Shown here: positions 44,271 to 52,668 of the stretch, piece after piece
Layout: each line of letters begins with the position of its first letter
How positions within the stretch are numbered: the first letter of the stretch is position 1
Assembly (NCBI GenBank): GCA_964599635.1
Contig: CAZRGM010000011.1
Span: 1-64,000, forward strand
Reading direction: 5' to 3'
DNA length: 64,000 nt
Origin: WJMT01 sp964599635
GTDB taxonomy: Bacteria; Acidobacteriota; Aminicenantia; Aminicenantales; Aminicenantaceae
Notes under the pieces: model-generated
The model's database searches: none
What the model was told of the DNA's origin: nothing
The model's input: the letters and a program-made list of their open reading frames with translations, nothing else
Made by a program: the position numbers and the translations under genes

Positions 44271-44540
44271 TTAGTGGAGGTCTTTAAGTTCTTGCCCAGG
44301 CTTAAATTTAATTCTCTTGCCTCTTTTGATTTTGATCTGCTTATCCTTTCGGATATCCCTTCCATAACCTGTCTTCTTAGGTACCACTTTGAGGCTGGCG
44401 AATCCCCTTATCTCAATCTTTTCGCCCTTCTTAAGGGATCCTTTCATATAATCTAATATAGAGTCAACAATCATCAAGGATTCACTCCGATTAAATCCTC
44501 CTTTTTCTTCAACATTTTGAACAATATCCTTTTTAATCAT
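44271..44540 (-). CDS. HU/IHF-family DNA-binding protein
   Basis: This 89-residue nucleoid protein dimerises and bends DNA. VDSILDYMKGSLKKGEKIEIRG gives the helical part and GFASLKVVPKKTGYGRD the start of the beta arm. Closer to IHF-like HU by the arm sequence, but the subtype is not certain. Divergent from nfeD. Confidence 0.92.
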   Translation of the reverse strand: MIKKDIVQNVEEKGGFNRSESLMIVDSILDYMKGSLKKGEKIEIRGFASLKVVPKKTGYGRDIRKDKQIKIKRGKRIKFKPGQELKDLH

Positions 44541-44569
44541 TGACTCACCTGGTCTCCTTTTTTATTCCA

Positions 44570-44597
44570 TAATTAAATAACGAATATAAAATGTCAA
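44570..44597 (-). promoter_or_regulatory. Candidate promoter of the HU gene
   Basis: Minus strand TTGACA (44592-44597), 16 bp, TAATTA (44570-44575). The -10 box is weak. Its -35 box lies 9 bp from that of the divergent nfeD promoter. Confidence 0.35.
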
Positions 44598-44606
44598 GAC
44601 AAATTA

Positions 44607-44635
44607 TTGACTTGCTCAAATTACCTTTCTATAAT
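44607..44635 (+). promoter_or_regulatory. Promoter of nfeD-SPFH-SPOR
   Basis: TTGACT (44607-44612), 17 bp, TATAAT (44630-44635). It lies inside the longest nfeD frame, which argues for the GTG start at 44645. Confidence 0.6.
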
Positions 44636-44644
44636 AATAGAAAA

Positions 44645-45946
44645 GTGAAAAAACTTCTTTCTACCCTGAGCATTCTTGTTGTATTAACAACCTTATCCTA
44701 TCCTTCTATTCTGAAAATTACCGTCGACGCACCCATCCATCCGGTTACTTCTGAATACATCAGGAAATCCATACACAAAGCTGAAATTGAAAATGCAAAC
44801 CTGCTGATCTTAAAACTTAATACGCCGGGCGGACTTGACACATCCATGCGAGAAATCATAGAAAAAATTCTTGACTCTAAAGTCCCTGTCGTTACTTTTG
44901 TGAGTCCCAGCGGCGCTCGAGCGGCCTCTGCGGGTTTCTTTATTGGAGTTTCAAGCGACATCTTTGTGATGGCGCCTGGAACCAACACAGGAGCGGCTCA
45001 TCCAGTAGGAATTTCTATGACCGGACAATCCATGGATGAAACCATGGCCGAAAAAGTAACCCAGGATGCGGTTTCTTATATAAAAAGTATCGCTGAAAAA
45101 AGAGGAAGAAACGTCTCCATGGCTGAAGATGCCGTCCGCAAAAGCCTTTCCTACACAGAACAAGAAGCCTATAAAGGAAACCTCATTGATCTGATAGCCA
45201 AAGACGAAACAGAGATCGTTAATCAACTAAACGGGAAACAAATCAAAAGATTTGACGGATCTCAAATAACCCTGTCTTTAGAAAAAGAAGAAATCATAGA
45301 CCTCCCCATGTCCTCAAGACAAAAATTTTTACTGACTATTTCAAATCCTAATCTGGCTTACATCTTACTCATGCTTGGTCTTTTAGGGCTTTATTTTGAG
45401 CTCTCAAATCCCGGAGCCATTCTTCCTGGAGTTCTGGGTGGAATATGCCTGCTTTTAGCGATATTCTCATTCCAGATTCTCCCCATAAATTATGTGGGAC
45501 TGCTTCTGATTTTATTAGCCATAGGTTTGTTCATCTTAGAGATAAAGATTCAGAGTTATGGTATCCTTTCTGTAGGAGGTATCATCGCCATGCTTATAGG
45601 TTCAATAATGCTCATCAATGCCCCAATCCCTGAATTGCGTCCCAGTCTCAGCTTTATAATCCCCATTGCTCTTGGTCTTTCCCTCATCTTTATTTTCCTG
45701 ATCTTTATTACTGTGCGGGCCCATATGAAAAAAGTATATACGGGAAAAGAAGCACTTATTGGGCAAATTGGCACCGCTTCGAGCCATGTAAATCCTGAAG
45801 GGAAAGTATTCGTATTGGGTGAAATATGGAATGCTGAATCGTCCGAAAACATTCCCAAAGGATCCAAAGTGAAAATTATTGAAGTATTGGATAATCTAAA
45901 AATTAAAGTAACTCAAATAAAAAACGAGGATTTAAAGGAGGGTTAA
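44645..45946 (+). CDS. nfeD: NfeD-family membrane serine protease (ClpP-like, long form)
   Basis: About 433 residues: signal peptide (VKKLLSTLSILVVLTTL), a ClpP-class protease domain with PSGARAASAGFFIG (catalytic Ser region) and the Lys region, then four membrane segments and a C-terminal OB-fold NfeD domain (LIGQIGTASSHVNPEGKVFVLGEIW). It acts with the SPFH protein encoded 2 bp downstream, a well-known pair. The frame is open from 44591, but a strong promoter lies inside that stretch and the GTG at 44645 gives a clean signal peptide. The mRNA would then be almost leaderless. Confidence 0.88.
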   Translation: MKKLLSTLSILVVLTTLSYPSILKITVDAPIHPVTSEYIRKSIHKAEIENANLLILKLNTPGGLDTSMREIIEKILDSKVPVVTFVSPSGARAASAGFFIGVSSDIFVMAPGTNTGAAHPVGISMTGQSMDETMAEKVTQDAVSYIKSIAEKRGRNVSMAEDAVRKSLSYTEQEAYKGNLIDLIAKDETEIVNQLNGKQIKRFDGSQITLSLEKEEIIDLPMSSRQKFLLTISNPNLAYILLMLGLLGLYFELSNPGAILPGVLGGICLLLAIFSFQILPINYVGLLLILLAIGLFILEIKIQSYGILSVGGIIAMLIGSIMLINAPIPELRPSLSFIIPIALGLSLIFIFLIFITVRAHMKKVYTGKEALIGQIGTASSHVNPEGKVFVLGEIWNAESSENIPKGSKVKIIEVLDNLKIKVTQIKNEDLKEG

Positions 45947-45947
45947 A

Positions 45948-46709
45948 ATGTTAACGTTTCCAGTCATCGTCGGTGCAATTGTTCTACTTTATTTACTGAA
46001 TGCCATAAAAATACTTAAGGAATATGAAAGAGGCGTTATTTTCCGATTGGGTCGTGTTCTCTCTAAACCAAAAGGGCCAGGATTGATCTTGGTATTCCCC
46101 CCTATTGACAAAATGGTTAGAGTCAGCCTTCGTATCGTGACCATGGACATTCCTGCCCAAGATATCGTCACTAAAGACAATGTATCTGTCAAAGTCAATG
46201 CCGTGGTGTATTTCAGGGTTATGGATGCCCAAAAAGCAATCCTAGCTGTCCAAGATTATCTGTTCGCAACTTCTCAGCTCGCTCAGACGACTCTCCGCAG
46301 TGTGTTAGGAGAAAGCGAGCTTGATGAAATTCTTGCTGAAAGGGAAAAGTTGAACACTCAGCTTCAAGAAATCCTAGATAAACACACAGATCCCTGGGGC
46401 ATTAAAGTCCAACTCGTTGAAACAAAGCATGTGGACCTGCCTGAAAATATGATCCGAGCCATTGCCAGACAGGCAGAAGCTGAACGTGAAAGAAGAGCTA
46501 AAGTCATTCATGCAGAGGGAGAATTTCAAGCCTCAGATAAACTTAAAAAAGCCGCTGATATTATATCCACAAATCCCCAGGCCCTGCAGCTTAGATTTCT
46601 AAGCACTCTTTCAGAAATCGCGACTGAGAAAAACTCAACCATCGTCTTCCCTCTGCCCTTGGACCTCATCCAAGCTTTCATGGCAAGCAAAGAAAAAGAA
46701 AAGAAATAA
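45948..46709 (+). CDS. SPFH-domain stomatin/slipin family protein
   Basis: This 253-residue protein has an N-terminal membrane hairpin (FPVIVGAIVLLYLLNAI), then the SPFH domain (EYERGVIFRLGRVLSKPKGP, VDLPENMIRAIARQAEAERE) and a helical tail. It forms membrane microdomain-like oligomers. It overlaps no gene but starts 2 bp after nfeD, its usual protease partner. Confidence 0.92.
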   Translation: MLTFPVIVGAIVLLYLLNAIKILKEYERGVIFRLGRVLSKPKGPGLILVFPPIDKMVRVSLRIVTMDIPAQDIVTKDNVSVKVNAVVYFRVMDAQKAILAVQDYLFATSQLAQTTLRSVLGESELDEILAEREKLNTQLQEILDKHTDPWGIKVQLVETKHVDLPENMIRAIARQAEAERERRAKVIHAEGEFQASDKLKKAADIISTNPQALQLRFLSTLSEIATEKNSTIVFPLPLDLIQAFMASKEKEKK

Positions 46710-46715
46710 AGCAAA

Positions 46716-47270
46716 ATGCGAAATAAGGATTACCGTGAACTCCAAATATCCAGTTCTATGCTGGCTTTTGTGTTTATAGCCATCATCATTTTGGGCATTG
46801 TCATCTTTCTGTTAGGGGTCTCCGTAGGGAAAAAACAGGCCTCTATAACCCAAAAGACTCAATTCGCTTCGGCCCCCATTGAGCAAATCCAAGAAGAAAA
46901 ACCTGTCAATAAAGCACAAGATGAAGACAAAATTAACCAGGAAATTGCCTCTCACATAAAAAACGAAAATAAAATCGAAGAGCCCGCTAAAAAAGCTGAG
47001 AAAATATCTCCTTCCACCCGGAATGCCTATTACATTCAAATAGGGGCCTATTCAGACCAAAAAGCTGCTTCAAAAATAGCTCAAAAATATACCCATATGG
47101 GATTTCAAGCTCTTGTTATAGAACCTCTCCCAACAGACCGCAAAACAATCTATCGAGTCAGAATAGGAGGATATGAAACCAGAGAAGAAGCCGAAGAAGC
47201 CATGGAAAAACTTATGGAAGAAGAAAACAAGAAAAGAAGTGATTATTTTATAATCAGAGGTTCAATGTAA
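46716..47270 (+). CDS. SPOR-domain membrane protein
   Basis: This 184-residue protein has one membrane segment (MLAFVFIAIIILGIVIFLLG), a charged linker, and a C-terminal SPOR domain (AYYIQIGAYSDQKAASKIAQ) that binds denuded glycan strands at the septum. It follows the SPFH gene by 6 bp. Confidence 0.88.
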   Translation: MRNKDYRELQISSSMLAFVFIAIIILGIVIFLLGVSVGKKQASITQKTQFASAPIEQIQEEKPVNKAQDEDKINQEIASHIKNENKIEEPAKKAEKISPSTRNAYYIQIGAYSDQKAASKIAQKYTHMGFQALVIEPLPTDRKTIYRVRIGGYETREEAEEAMEKLMEEENKKRSDYFIIRGSM

Positions 47271-47298
47271 TCGAAAGGCCTAATAAGAGAGAAATCTA

Positions 47299-48861
47299 TT
47301 GAAAATCCGGATTCCGGATGGCCTTCTTGCTGCATCAAGCGGAGTGATGACAGCACTGGCTTTCCCAAAAACGGAATATTTTTACCTAGGCTGGATTTCC
47401 CTCATCCCATTGATTTTTTTACTTTTAAAATCCAATCCAAAAAGAGGGTTTTTTTTAGGAATGATATCTGGATTCTGTTTCTATGCTGTGCTTCTCTACT
47501 GGATTCCAGCTGTTCCCATTCATTATGGGGGACTTTCCTTAGGACTAAGCCTATTGATATACATCCTCCTTTCACTTTTCCTTGCGCTTTTTTGGGCATT
47601 TTTTGCTTTTATGGTATCCACTTTTTCATCTTATATCCCAAAGGCAGTCTTTATCCTTATCCCCTTCCTCTGGATATCCATGGAATTCCTGATGAACTAT
47701 CTATTCACGGGTTTCCCCTGGGGCTTGTTGGGAGCAAGCCAGTATAAAAATATCTATTTTATCCAGTTTGCATCTTTAACAGGCGTCTATGGACTTTCTT
47801 TTATCATGGTCCTTTTCCAAAGCGGACTGATTTTCTCAACTCAAACAAAACAAAAGCCTGTTTTTATTCTTTTGTCATTATTTCTGGTTCTAACATTCCA
47901 TTTAGGGGGTTTTCTTGCCCTAGAAAAGGTCGTTCCATCTGAAGAAACATTCAAAGCCGCCCTTATACAGGGAAACACACCAGCCAGCACAAATTTTTCT
48001 GCACAATCCTATGAAAAAACCACCAAGATGTTCCAAAAACACCTCCATCTCAGTAACCAGGCTTATAAAAATGGAGCTGAATTGATTATTTGGCCTGAAT
48101 TATCCGTCCCACTCTGTTTCTCCTGCCCATTCCAGCCCTATATCGAATTTTCCGATCAGCTTTTCCAATTTTCACAGAAGACCGGCTGCACCCTGTTGGT
48201 GGGGACAAGCGAGATATCTGACATCCAAAACCAAACCTTCTTTTATAATGCAGCTGTCTGTTTGAAGCCAGACCTTTCTCTTTCTTCTTATTATAAAATG
48301 CACCTGGTCCCTTTTGGTGAATACACCCCCTACCAAAAAATATTCTCATTTATTTCTAAATTTACCCACGCCGTAGGCGACTTAACCCCTGGGGAAAAAC
48401 ACAAACTCCATAAATTCAAAGAAATTCCCTTCGGATCTCCGATTTGCTATGAAATCATATTCCCCTCTCTGGTGAGAAAATTCTCCAAAATGGGAGCGGA
48501 ATTCCTGGTAACCATCACCAATGATGGCTGGTATGGAACCAGCGCTGCCCCCTATCAACACTTTGCTTTAGCTGTCTTGAGGGCAGTGGAAAACCGGAGA
48601 TATCTACTGAGAGCAGCAACAACGGGAATCAGCGGAGCTATTGATCCATATGGCCGGATCATTGTGAAATCAGAACTCCACACCGCGACATTTATCAATA
48701 CCGATATAACCCCAAAGAACTCCCTGACTTTCTATTCAAAATACGGCGATATTCTTCCTTACAGCGGGTTGACTTTATCTATGGCATTTCTTATTCTTTT
48801 ATTGGTAAAAAAGAAAAATGAAAGAAAAAGAAGGACCCAAGTCAAAAGAAACCATAGCTGA
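47299..48861 (+). CDS. lnt: Apolipoprotein N-acyltransferase
   Basis: Lnt adds the third acyl chain to lipoproteins. This 520-residue protein has six or more N-terminal membrane segments, then a nitrilase-like domain with the catalytic triad visible as Glu in LIIWPELSVP, Lys in YYKMHLVPFGEYTPY and Cys in GSPICYEIIFP. Start is TTG. Together with lgt and lspA, all three lipoprotein-maturation enzymes lie in this window. Its end overlaps the start of prfB by 44 bp. Confidence 0.95.
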   Translation: MKIRIPDGLLAASSGVMTALAFPKTEYFYLGWISLIPLIFLLLKSNPKRGFFLGMISGFCFYAVLLYWIPAVPIHYGGLSLGLSLLIYILLSLFLALFWAFFAFMVSTFSSYIPKAVFILIPFLWISMEFLMNYLFTGFPWGLLGASQYKNIYFIQFASLTGVYGLSFIMVLFQSGLIFSTQTKQKPVFILLSLFLVLTFHLGGFLALEKVVPSEETFKAALIQGNTPASTNFSAQSYEKTTKMFQKHLHLSNQAYKNGAELIIWPELSVPLCFSCPFQPYIEFSDQLFQFSQKTGCTLLVGTSEISDIQNQTFFYNAAVCLKPDLSLSSYYKMHLVPFGEYTPYQKIFSFISKFTHAVGDLTPGEKHKLHKFKEIPFGSPICYEIIFPSLVRKFSKMGAEFLVTITNDGWYGTSAAPYQHFALAVLRAVENRRYLLRAATTGISGAIDPYGRIIVKSELHTATFINTDITPKNSLTFYSKYGDILPYSGLTLSMAFLILLLVKKKNERKRRTQVKRNHS

Positions 48862-49952
48862 CCTTAGATCTATCGCTGAAAGCTTGACGGAAAAATTTAA
48901 AAATTTAAGAGGGTATCTTTGACCCAGAACATAAAAAAGATAGAATAAAAATTCTTGATCAACAGCTATCTTCCCCTGAAGTATGGAAGAATCAAGAAAA
49001 AATCAAATCACTCCAACAGGAAAAGAAAAAATTAGAAGACAGCTTTAATTCATTTGAAAAAATAAAAGAAACCAAAGAAGAAATTGAAGTCCTTCTAGAG
49101 CTGGGTTCAGAAGGAGAGGATATCTCCTCTGAGCTGAATAAAGCCATCGACCATTTCAGAACTCTCTTGGATGAAGCTGAATTAGAAACGCTTTTTTATG
49201 AAAAAGATGATTCAAGAAATGCGATCCTTACGATTCATCCCGGAGCTGGAGGCACAGAATCTCAGGACTGGGCTGAAATGCTTTTGAGGATGTATCTCAG
49301 ATATGCAGAGAGGAGAAATTTTGAGACAAAGATTCTTGACCTTCAGCAGGGTGATGAAGCGGGTTTGAAAAGTGTGACCCTCCAGGTTCAAGGAGACTAT
49401 GCTTATGGTATCTTCAGCCAAGAATCAGGCGTGCACAGACTTGTTCGGATCTCTCCGTTTGATTCCAACAAAAGGCGGCACACTTCCTTTGCTGCAGTTT
49501 TTGCATATCCGGAAATAGACCAAGATATAGAAATCAATGTTTCTCCAGATGAAATAAGAGTGGACACATACAGATCTTCTGGACGGGGTGGTCAGCATGT
49601 CAATGTAACGGACTCCGCTGTAAGAATCACTCATCTTGAAACAGGAATTGTGGTTCAATGCCAAAACGAAAGGTCGCAACATAAAAACAAAGCCTCAGCT
49701 ATGAAAGTCCTTAAATCAAGATTATATGAATTGGAAAAAAGGAAAAAAAACGAAAAACTAGAAAAATTGGAAGACACTAAATCCGATATTGCCTGGGGAA
49801 ATCAGATCCGTTCTTATGTTCTCCATCCTTACAAGATGATTAAAGACCTCCGGACAAATGTTGAAACCAGTGATACAGAAAGTGTTTTGGATGGAGATCT
49901 GGACGATTTTATCAAAGCAAGCCTGATTCAAAGAAAAGAACAACAAGAATGA
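48818..49952 (+). CDS. prfB: Peptide chain release factor 2, with programmed +1 frameshift
   Basis: RF2 ends translation at UGA and UAA. A 34-codon first frame starts at the ATG 48818 and ends at TGA 48920-48922; the second frame runs from GAC 48921 to 49952. The junction reads NLRGYL then DPEHKKDRI, the known RF2 frameshift site. The merged protein has 377 residues. The stop-recognition SPF (VRISPFDSNKRR) and the GGQ loop (SSGRGGQHVNV) are intact. Its stop codon is shared with an R2 fragment. Confidence 0.93.
48907..48923 (+). other. RF2 autoregulatory +1 frameshift site
   Basis: The sequence aagagggtatctttgac carries a purine-rich Shine-Dalgarno-like stretch, then CTT TGA C. This is the standard RF2 frameshift signal. 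Reading shifts +1 on CTT when the in-frame TGA is decoded slowly, so low RF2 raises RF2 synthesis. Confidence 0.9.
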
Positions 49953-50009
49953 AATTCAGGTATGGCTTGTGCTCCCTTCAGATTTTTAACGCCATTCTTC
50001 TTCGTTTTT
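49950..50009. repeat. R2 element, half copy C
   Basis: Sixty bases nearly identical to the left part of R2 copy A: tgaaattcaggtatggcttg, then the block ending aacgccattcttcttc. Its first three bases are the prfB stop TGA. Its far end holds the stop and last codons of convergent mazG. Confidence 0.8.
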
Positions 50010-50417
50010 GGATTGCTCCCAAAGGGCTTCCATCTCATCAAGACTTACCCTCTCGATATCCATTCCTCTCTCCTGTAATTTCTTCTCAATATAATGAAAT
50101 CTCTTCATGAATTTTTGGTTTGCTTTTTTCAATGCCAGCTCAGGGTTTACTTTCAAATGGCGTGATACATTTGAAACAGCGAACAACAGGTCCCCTATCT
50201 CCTCAAAAATTTTATTTTTATCTTTTGAGGCCATGGCTCTCTCGACTTCTTTGATTTCCTCCTTGACTTTTATTAAGGCATCTTCACTTTTTTCCCAGTC
50301 AAAGCCAACATGGGATGCCCTTTTCCCGATAAAAAAAGATTCCGAAAGAGCATGTGGAGAATGTTTCATGGTCATGAGTTCTTTACATTTTTTCCATGTT
50401 TTTCTTAGACTGCCCAT
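49986..50417 (-). CDS. mazG: MazG-type nucleotide pyrophosphohydrolase, single-domain form
   Basis: These 143 residues match only the C-terminal half of MazG: KRASHVGFDWEKSEDALIKV, the metal-binding VKEEIKEVE and EEIGDLLFAVSN, then EMEALWEQSK. The canonical protein is about 260 residues with two such domains. A strong AAGGAGATATGA before the ATG suggests a deliberate short gene, not a decaying fragment. The last seven residues and stop lie in an R2 fragment. Confidence 0.85.
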   Translation of the reverse strand: MGSLRKTWKKCKELMTMKHSPHALSESFFIGKRASHVGFDWEKSEDALIKVKEEIKEVERAMASKDKNKIFEEIGDLLFAVSNVSRHLKVNPELALKKANQKFMKRFHYIEKKLQERGMDIERVSLDEMEALWEQSKNEEEWR

Positions 50418-50569
50418 TCATATCTCCTTGAATATATTCAGGTATTATTGTATTATTTTTTCTGGTCTAAAAGTAAAGGCCAGTATTATCCTGGATTATT
50501 CATGATTTGATTTTGTTTCAGACGCTAGGTTAGGTTATTTAACACTAAGAAAACAGTTTTTTCAATAAA

Positions 50570-50857
50570 ATGGACGGAAAAAAAACAAAAAGAGAACCAC
50601 TTCCTCCCCTTGATTTTAGCTCCATCATGCTTCCCTTTCACACTCAAGCCATGATTAAATTGGGGCAGATTGTGGATCCTTTCACCAAAAAAGAAACCAT
50701 AAATCTTGAACTGGCGAAAAGACTCATCGATATTCTTGACCTTCTGAAAATAAAAACTCAAGGAAATCTAAACAGAGACGAAGAAGAATTGTTAAATCAA
50801 AGCTTATATCAGTTAAAAAGACTCTACCTGGAAAAAAGCGAAGACAATAAATCCTGA
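50570..50857 (+). CDS. DUF1844 family protein
   Basis: This 95-residue protein has the pattern LPPLDFSSIMLPFHTQAMIKLG, then NLELAKRLIDILDLLKIKTQ and NRDEEELLNQSLYQL, characteristic of DUF1844. Function unknown. It lies 4 bp before ribF. Confidence 0.85.
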   Translation: MDGKKTKREPLPPLDFSSIMLPFHTQAMIKLGQIVDPFTKKETINLELAKRLIDILDLLKIKTQGNLNRDEEELLNQSLYQLKRLYLEKSEDNKS

Positions 50858-50861
50858 TCAC

Positions 50862-51779
50862 ATGCAAATCTATGAAAATTTTTCAGAACTTCCGGACTTT
50901 AAAAAAAACACTGCTGTAGCTATTGGAAACTTTGATGGAGTCCATCTGGGACACAAAAAAATCTTAAAATATTTGGTTACATCAGCAAAAAAGAATAACC
51001 TACACTCAGTCGTCCTTACGTTTTCCCCCCATCCTGGGAAGTTCTTTAAAAAAGATAAATTTTTCCTTATCCAACCCCCTAAAGAAAAAATTAACATGTT
51101 GAGTCAGTTTTCTATAGACATCGCAGTCACGGCTCCTTTTAACAAAAATTTCTCAGAGCTTTCCCCCTCCCAATTTGTTCAAAATATCCTTCTGAATTTA
51201 CTTCATGCCAAGATTATAGTGGTCGGGCGCAACTTCAAGTTTGGGAAAAATCGCGAAGGAAATGACCTTACCCTCCAAAAAATTGCAAGACAGCACAACC
51301 TTTCACACCATTCCATTCCACAGGTCTCCCTGCAAGGAGAAGTTATAAGCAGCAGTAAAATACGCATTCTTCTCCAGGAAGGAAAAATAGAAAAGGCAAA
51401 TATGTTTTTAGGCCACCCCTATAAAATAACAGGAAAAGTCGTTAAAGGCAGCTCAAGAGGGAGGAACATAGGATTTCCTACAGCCAATCTGGTTCCAGAT
51501 AATGATATTATCCCTACGGGTGTTTTTATAACAGAATCCATCATAGGATCCCAAAAATTCCCTTCAGTCACAAATATCGGATACTGCCCTACTTACCCTA
51601 AAGATAAAACAAATATAGAATCTTTTATCATGAACCTTCAAACTGATTTATATGGGAAAAACATGGGATTACTCCTTTTTAAAAAAATAAGAGATGAGCG
51701 AAAATTTGATTCTCCTGAAATGCTTCAAAAACAGATTCGAAAAGATATAGCCGCTGCCGAACACTACTTTGAAAAATAG
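50862..51779 (+). CDS. ribF: Bifunctional riboflavin kinase/FMN adenylyltransferase
   Basis: RibF makes FMN and then FAD. This 305-residue protein has the N-terminal FAD synthetase motif AIGNFDGVHLGHKKIL, SSSKIRILL, and the kinase domain with GRNIGFPTANL. Size and order are standard. Confidence 0.95.
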   Translation: MQIYENFSELPDFKKNTAVAIGNFDGVHLGHKKILKYLVTSAKKNNLHSVVLTFSPHPGKFFKKDKFFLIQPPKEKINMLSQFSIDIAVTAPFNKNFSELSPSQFVQNILLNLLHAKIIVVGRNFKFGKNREGNDLTLQKIARQHNLSHHSIPQVSLQGEVISSSKIRILLQEGKIEKANMFLGHPYKITGKVVKGSSRGRNIGFPTANLVPDNDIIPTGVFITESIIGSQKFPSVTNIGYCPTYPKDKTNIESFIMNLQTDLYGKNMGLLLFKKIRDERKFDSPEMLQKQIRKDIAAAEHYFEK

Positions 51780-51832
51780 GTACACAATACCGTTTTGCCT
51801 CTATGAGTCTATGGGGCCCTCCTCACACCTTA

Positions 51833-51870
51833 AACCTGACCTATTCATAAAAAAATGGAAATGTTTTCAT
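51833..51870 (+). repeat. R1 repeat copy
   Basis: It starts aacctgacctattcataaaa and ends atgttttcat, with ATGGAA in place of ATGGCG. It lies in the 325-bp gap between ribF and pyrR. A second degenerate R1 piece (ctattcacaaaaaaggcatt) begins at 51998. No PyrR-type RNA attenuator was recognised in the rest of the gap. Confidence 0.7.
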
Positions 51871-52020
51871 GATTCATTTTCATGGTCTTCGCCTCGCATC
51901 CGCAGCCACCCCCACTCGTGAATAATCCCGGTAAACTTTTCAAATGAATATTCTTGACTTTTTGTACAAGTTGTTGCATCTTCATAAGAAATTGAGGCTA
52001 TTCACAAAAAAGGCATTGTA

Positions 52021-52026
52021 TATAAT
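52021..52026 (+). promoter_or_regulatory. Candidate -10 box of the pyrR operon
   Basis: TATAAT lies 79 bp before the pyrR ATG. No convincing -35 box at 16-18 bp was found. A degenerate R1 end sits where it should be. Confidence 0.3.
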
Positions 52027-52104
52027 AAACAAGTAAAGCGAAAATTGTCTTGCCTTTATAGATCAATAACAGTAAAAGATGCTTTCACCTGAAAAGGAGA
52101 AAAG

Positions 52105-52659
52105 ATGAAGGAAAAAATTAAAGCCAGAGTCATGGACTCTAGAAAAATCAAGAGAGCCTTTAACAGGATGGCCACCGAGATCACAGAGAAAAATCGAGAT
52201 CTGAACAATCTGGTTATTATTGGAATTCGAACAAGAGGTGTCCACATTGCCAAAAGGATTGCTAAGCTGATCAAGGAATATGAGAATATTGAAGTTCCTG
52301 TGGGTATCCTTGACATAACCTTATATAGGGATGACTTTTCTGAACTTGAAGAAAAACATATCGTAAAAAAAACAGAAATAAATTTTTCCATTGAAAACAA
52401 AGATGTTCTCTTAGTTGATGATGTGCTTTTCACGGGCAGGACCATCCGAGCAGCCATGGACAGCCTGATTGATCTCGGCCGCCCCAAAACCATTCAACTT
52501 CTTGTCCTTATAGACAGAGGACATAAGGAGCTTCCCATAAGAGCAGATTACACAGGAAAATCACTTCCCACTTCAAGAAGAGAACAAGTTAAAGTCCAGC
52601 TCAAAGAAATTGACCGTAAAGATGAAGTGCTGATAACAGAGCCAGGAGGAATCGGATAG
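52105..52659 (+). CDS. pyrR: Bifunctional pyrimidine regulator/uracil phosphoribosyltransferase PyrR
   Basis: PyrR binds pyr mRNA leaders in response to UMP and can act as uracil phosphoribosyltransferase. This 184-residue protein has the PRPP motif VLLVDDVLFTGRTIRAAMDS and IIGIRTRGVHIAKRI. AAAAGGAGAAAAG lies before the ATG. It leads the pyrR-pyrB-pyrC-rnc unit. Confidence 0.94.
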   Translation: MKEKIKARVMDSRKIKRAFNRMATEITEKNRDLNNLVIIGIRTRGVHIAKRIAKLIKEYENIEVPVGILDITLYRDDFSELEEKHIVKKTEINFSIENKDVLLVDDVLFTGRTIRAAMDSLIDLGRPKTIQLLVLIDRGHKELPIRADYTGKSLPTSRREQVKVQLKEIDRKDEVLITEPGGIG

Positions 52660-52668
52660 GAGAAAAAA

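Noticed and set aside
49167..49952. A short RF2 starting at an internal Met
   Set aside because: Joining the upstream frame through the CTT TGA C site gives the full-length RF2 with the expected RGYLDPE junction.
50107..50505. Plus-strand open frame of 132 codons opposite mazG
   Set aside because: Antisense shadow of MazG coding sequence without homology or start signals.
51780..52104. PyrR-responsive attenuator before pyrR
   Set aside because: No match to the PyrR-binding loop and no terminator/antiterminator pair seen; the gap is mostly R1 sequence.
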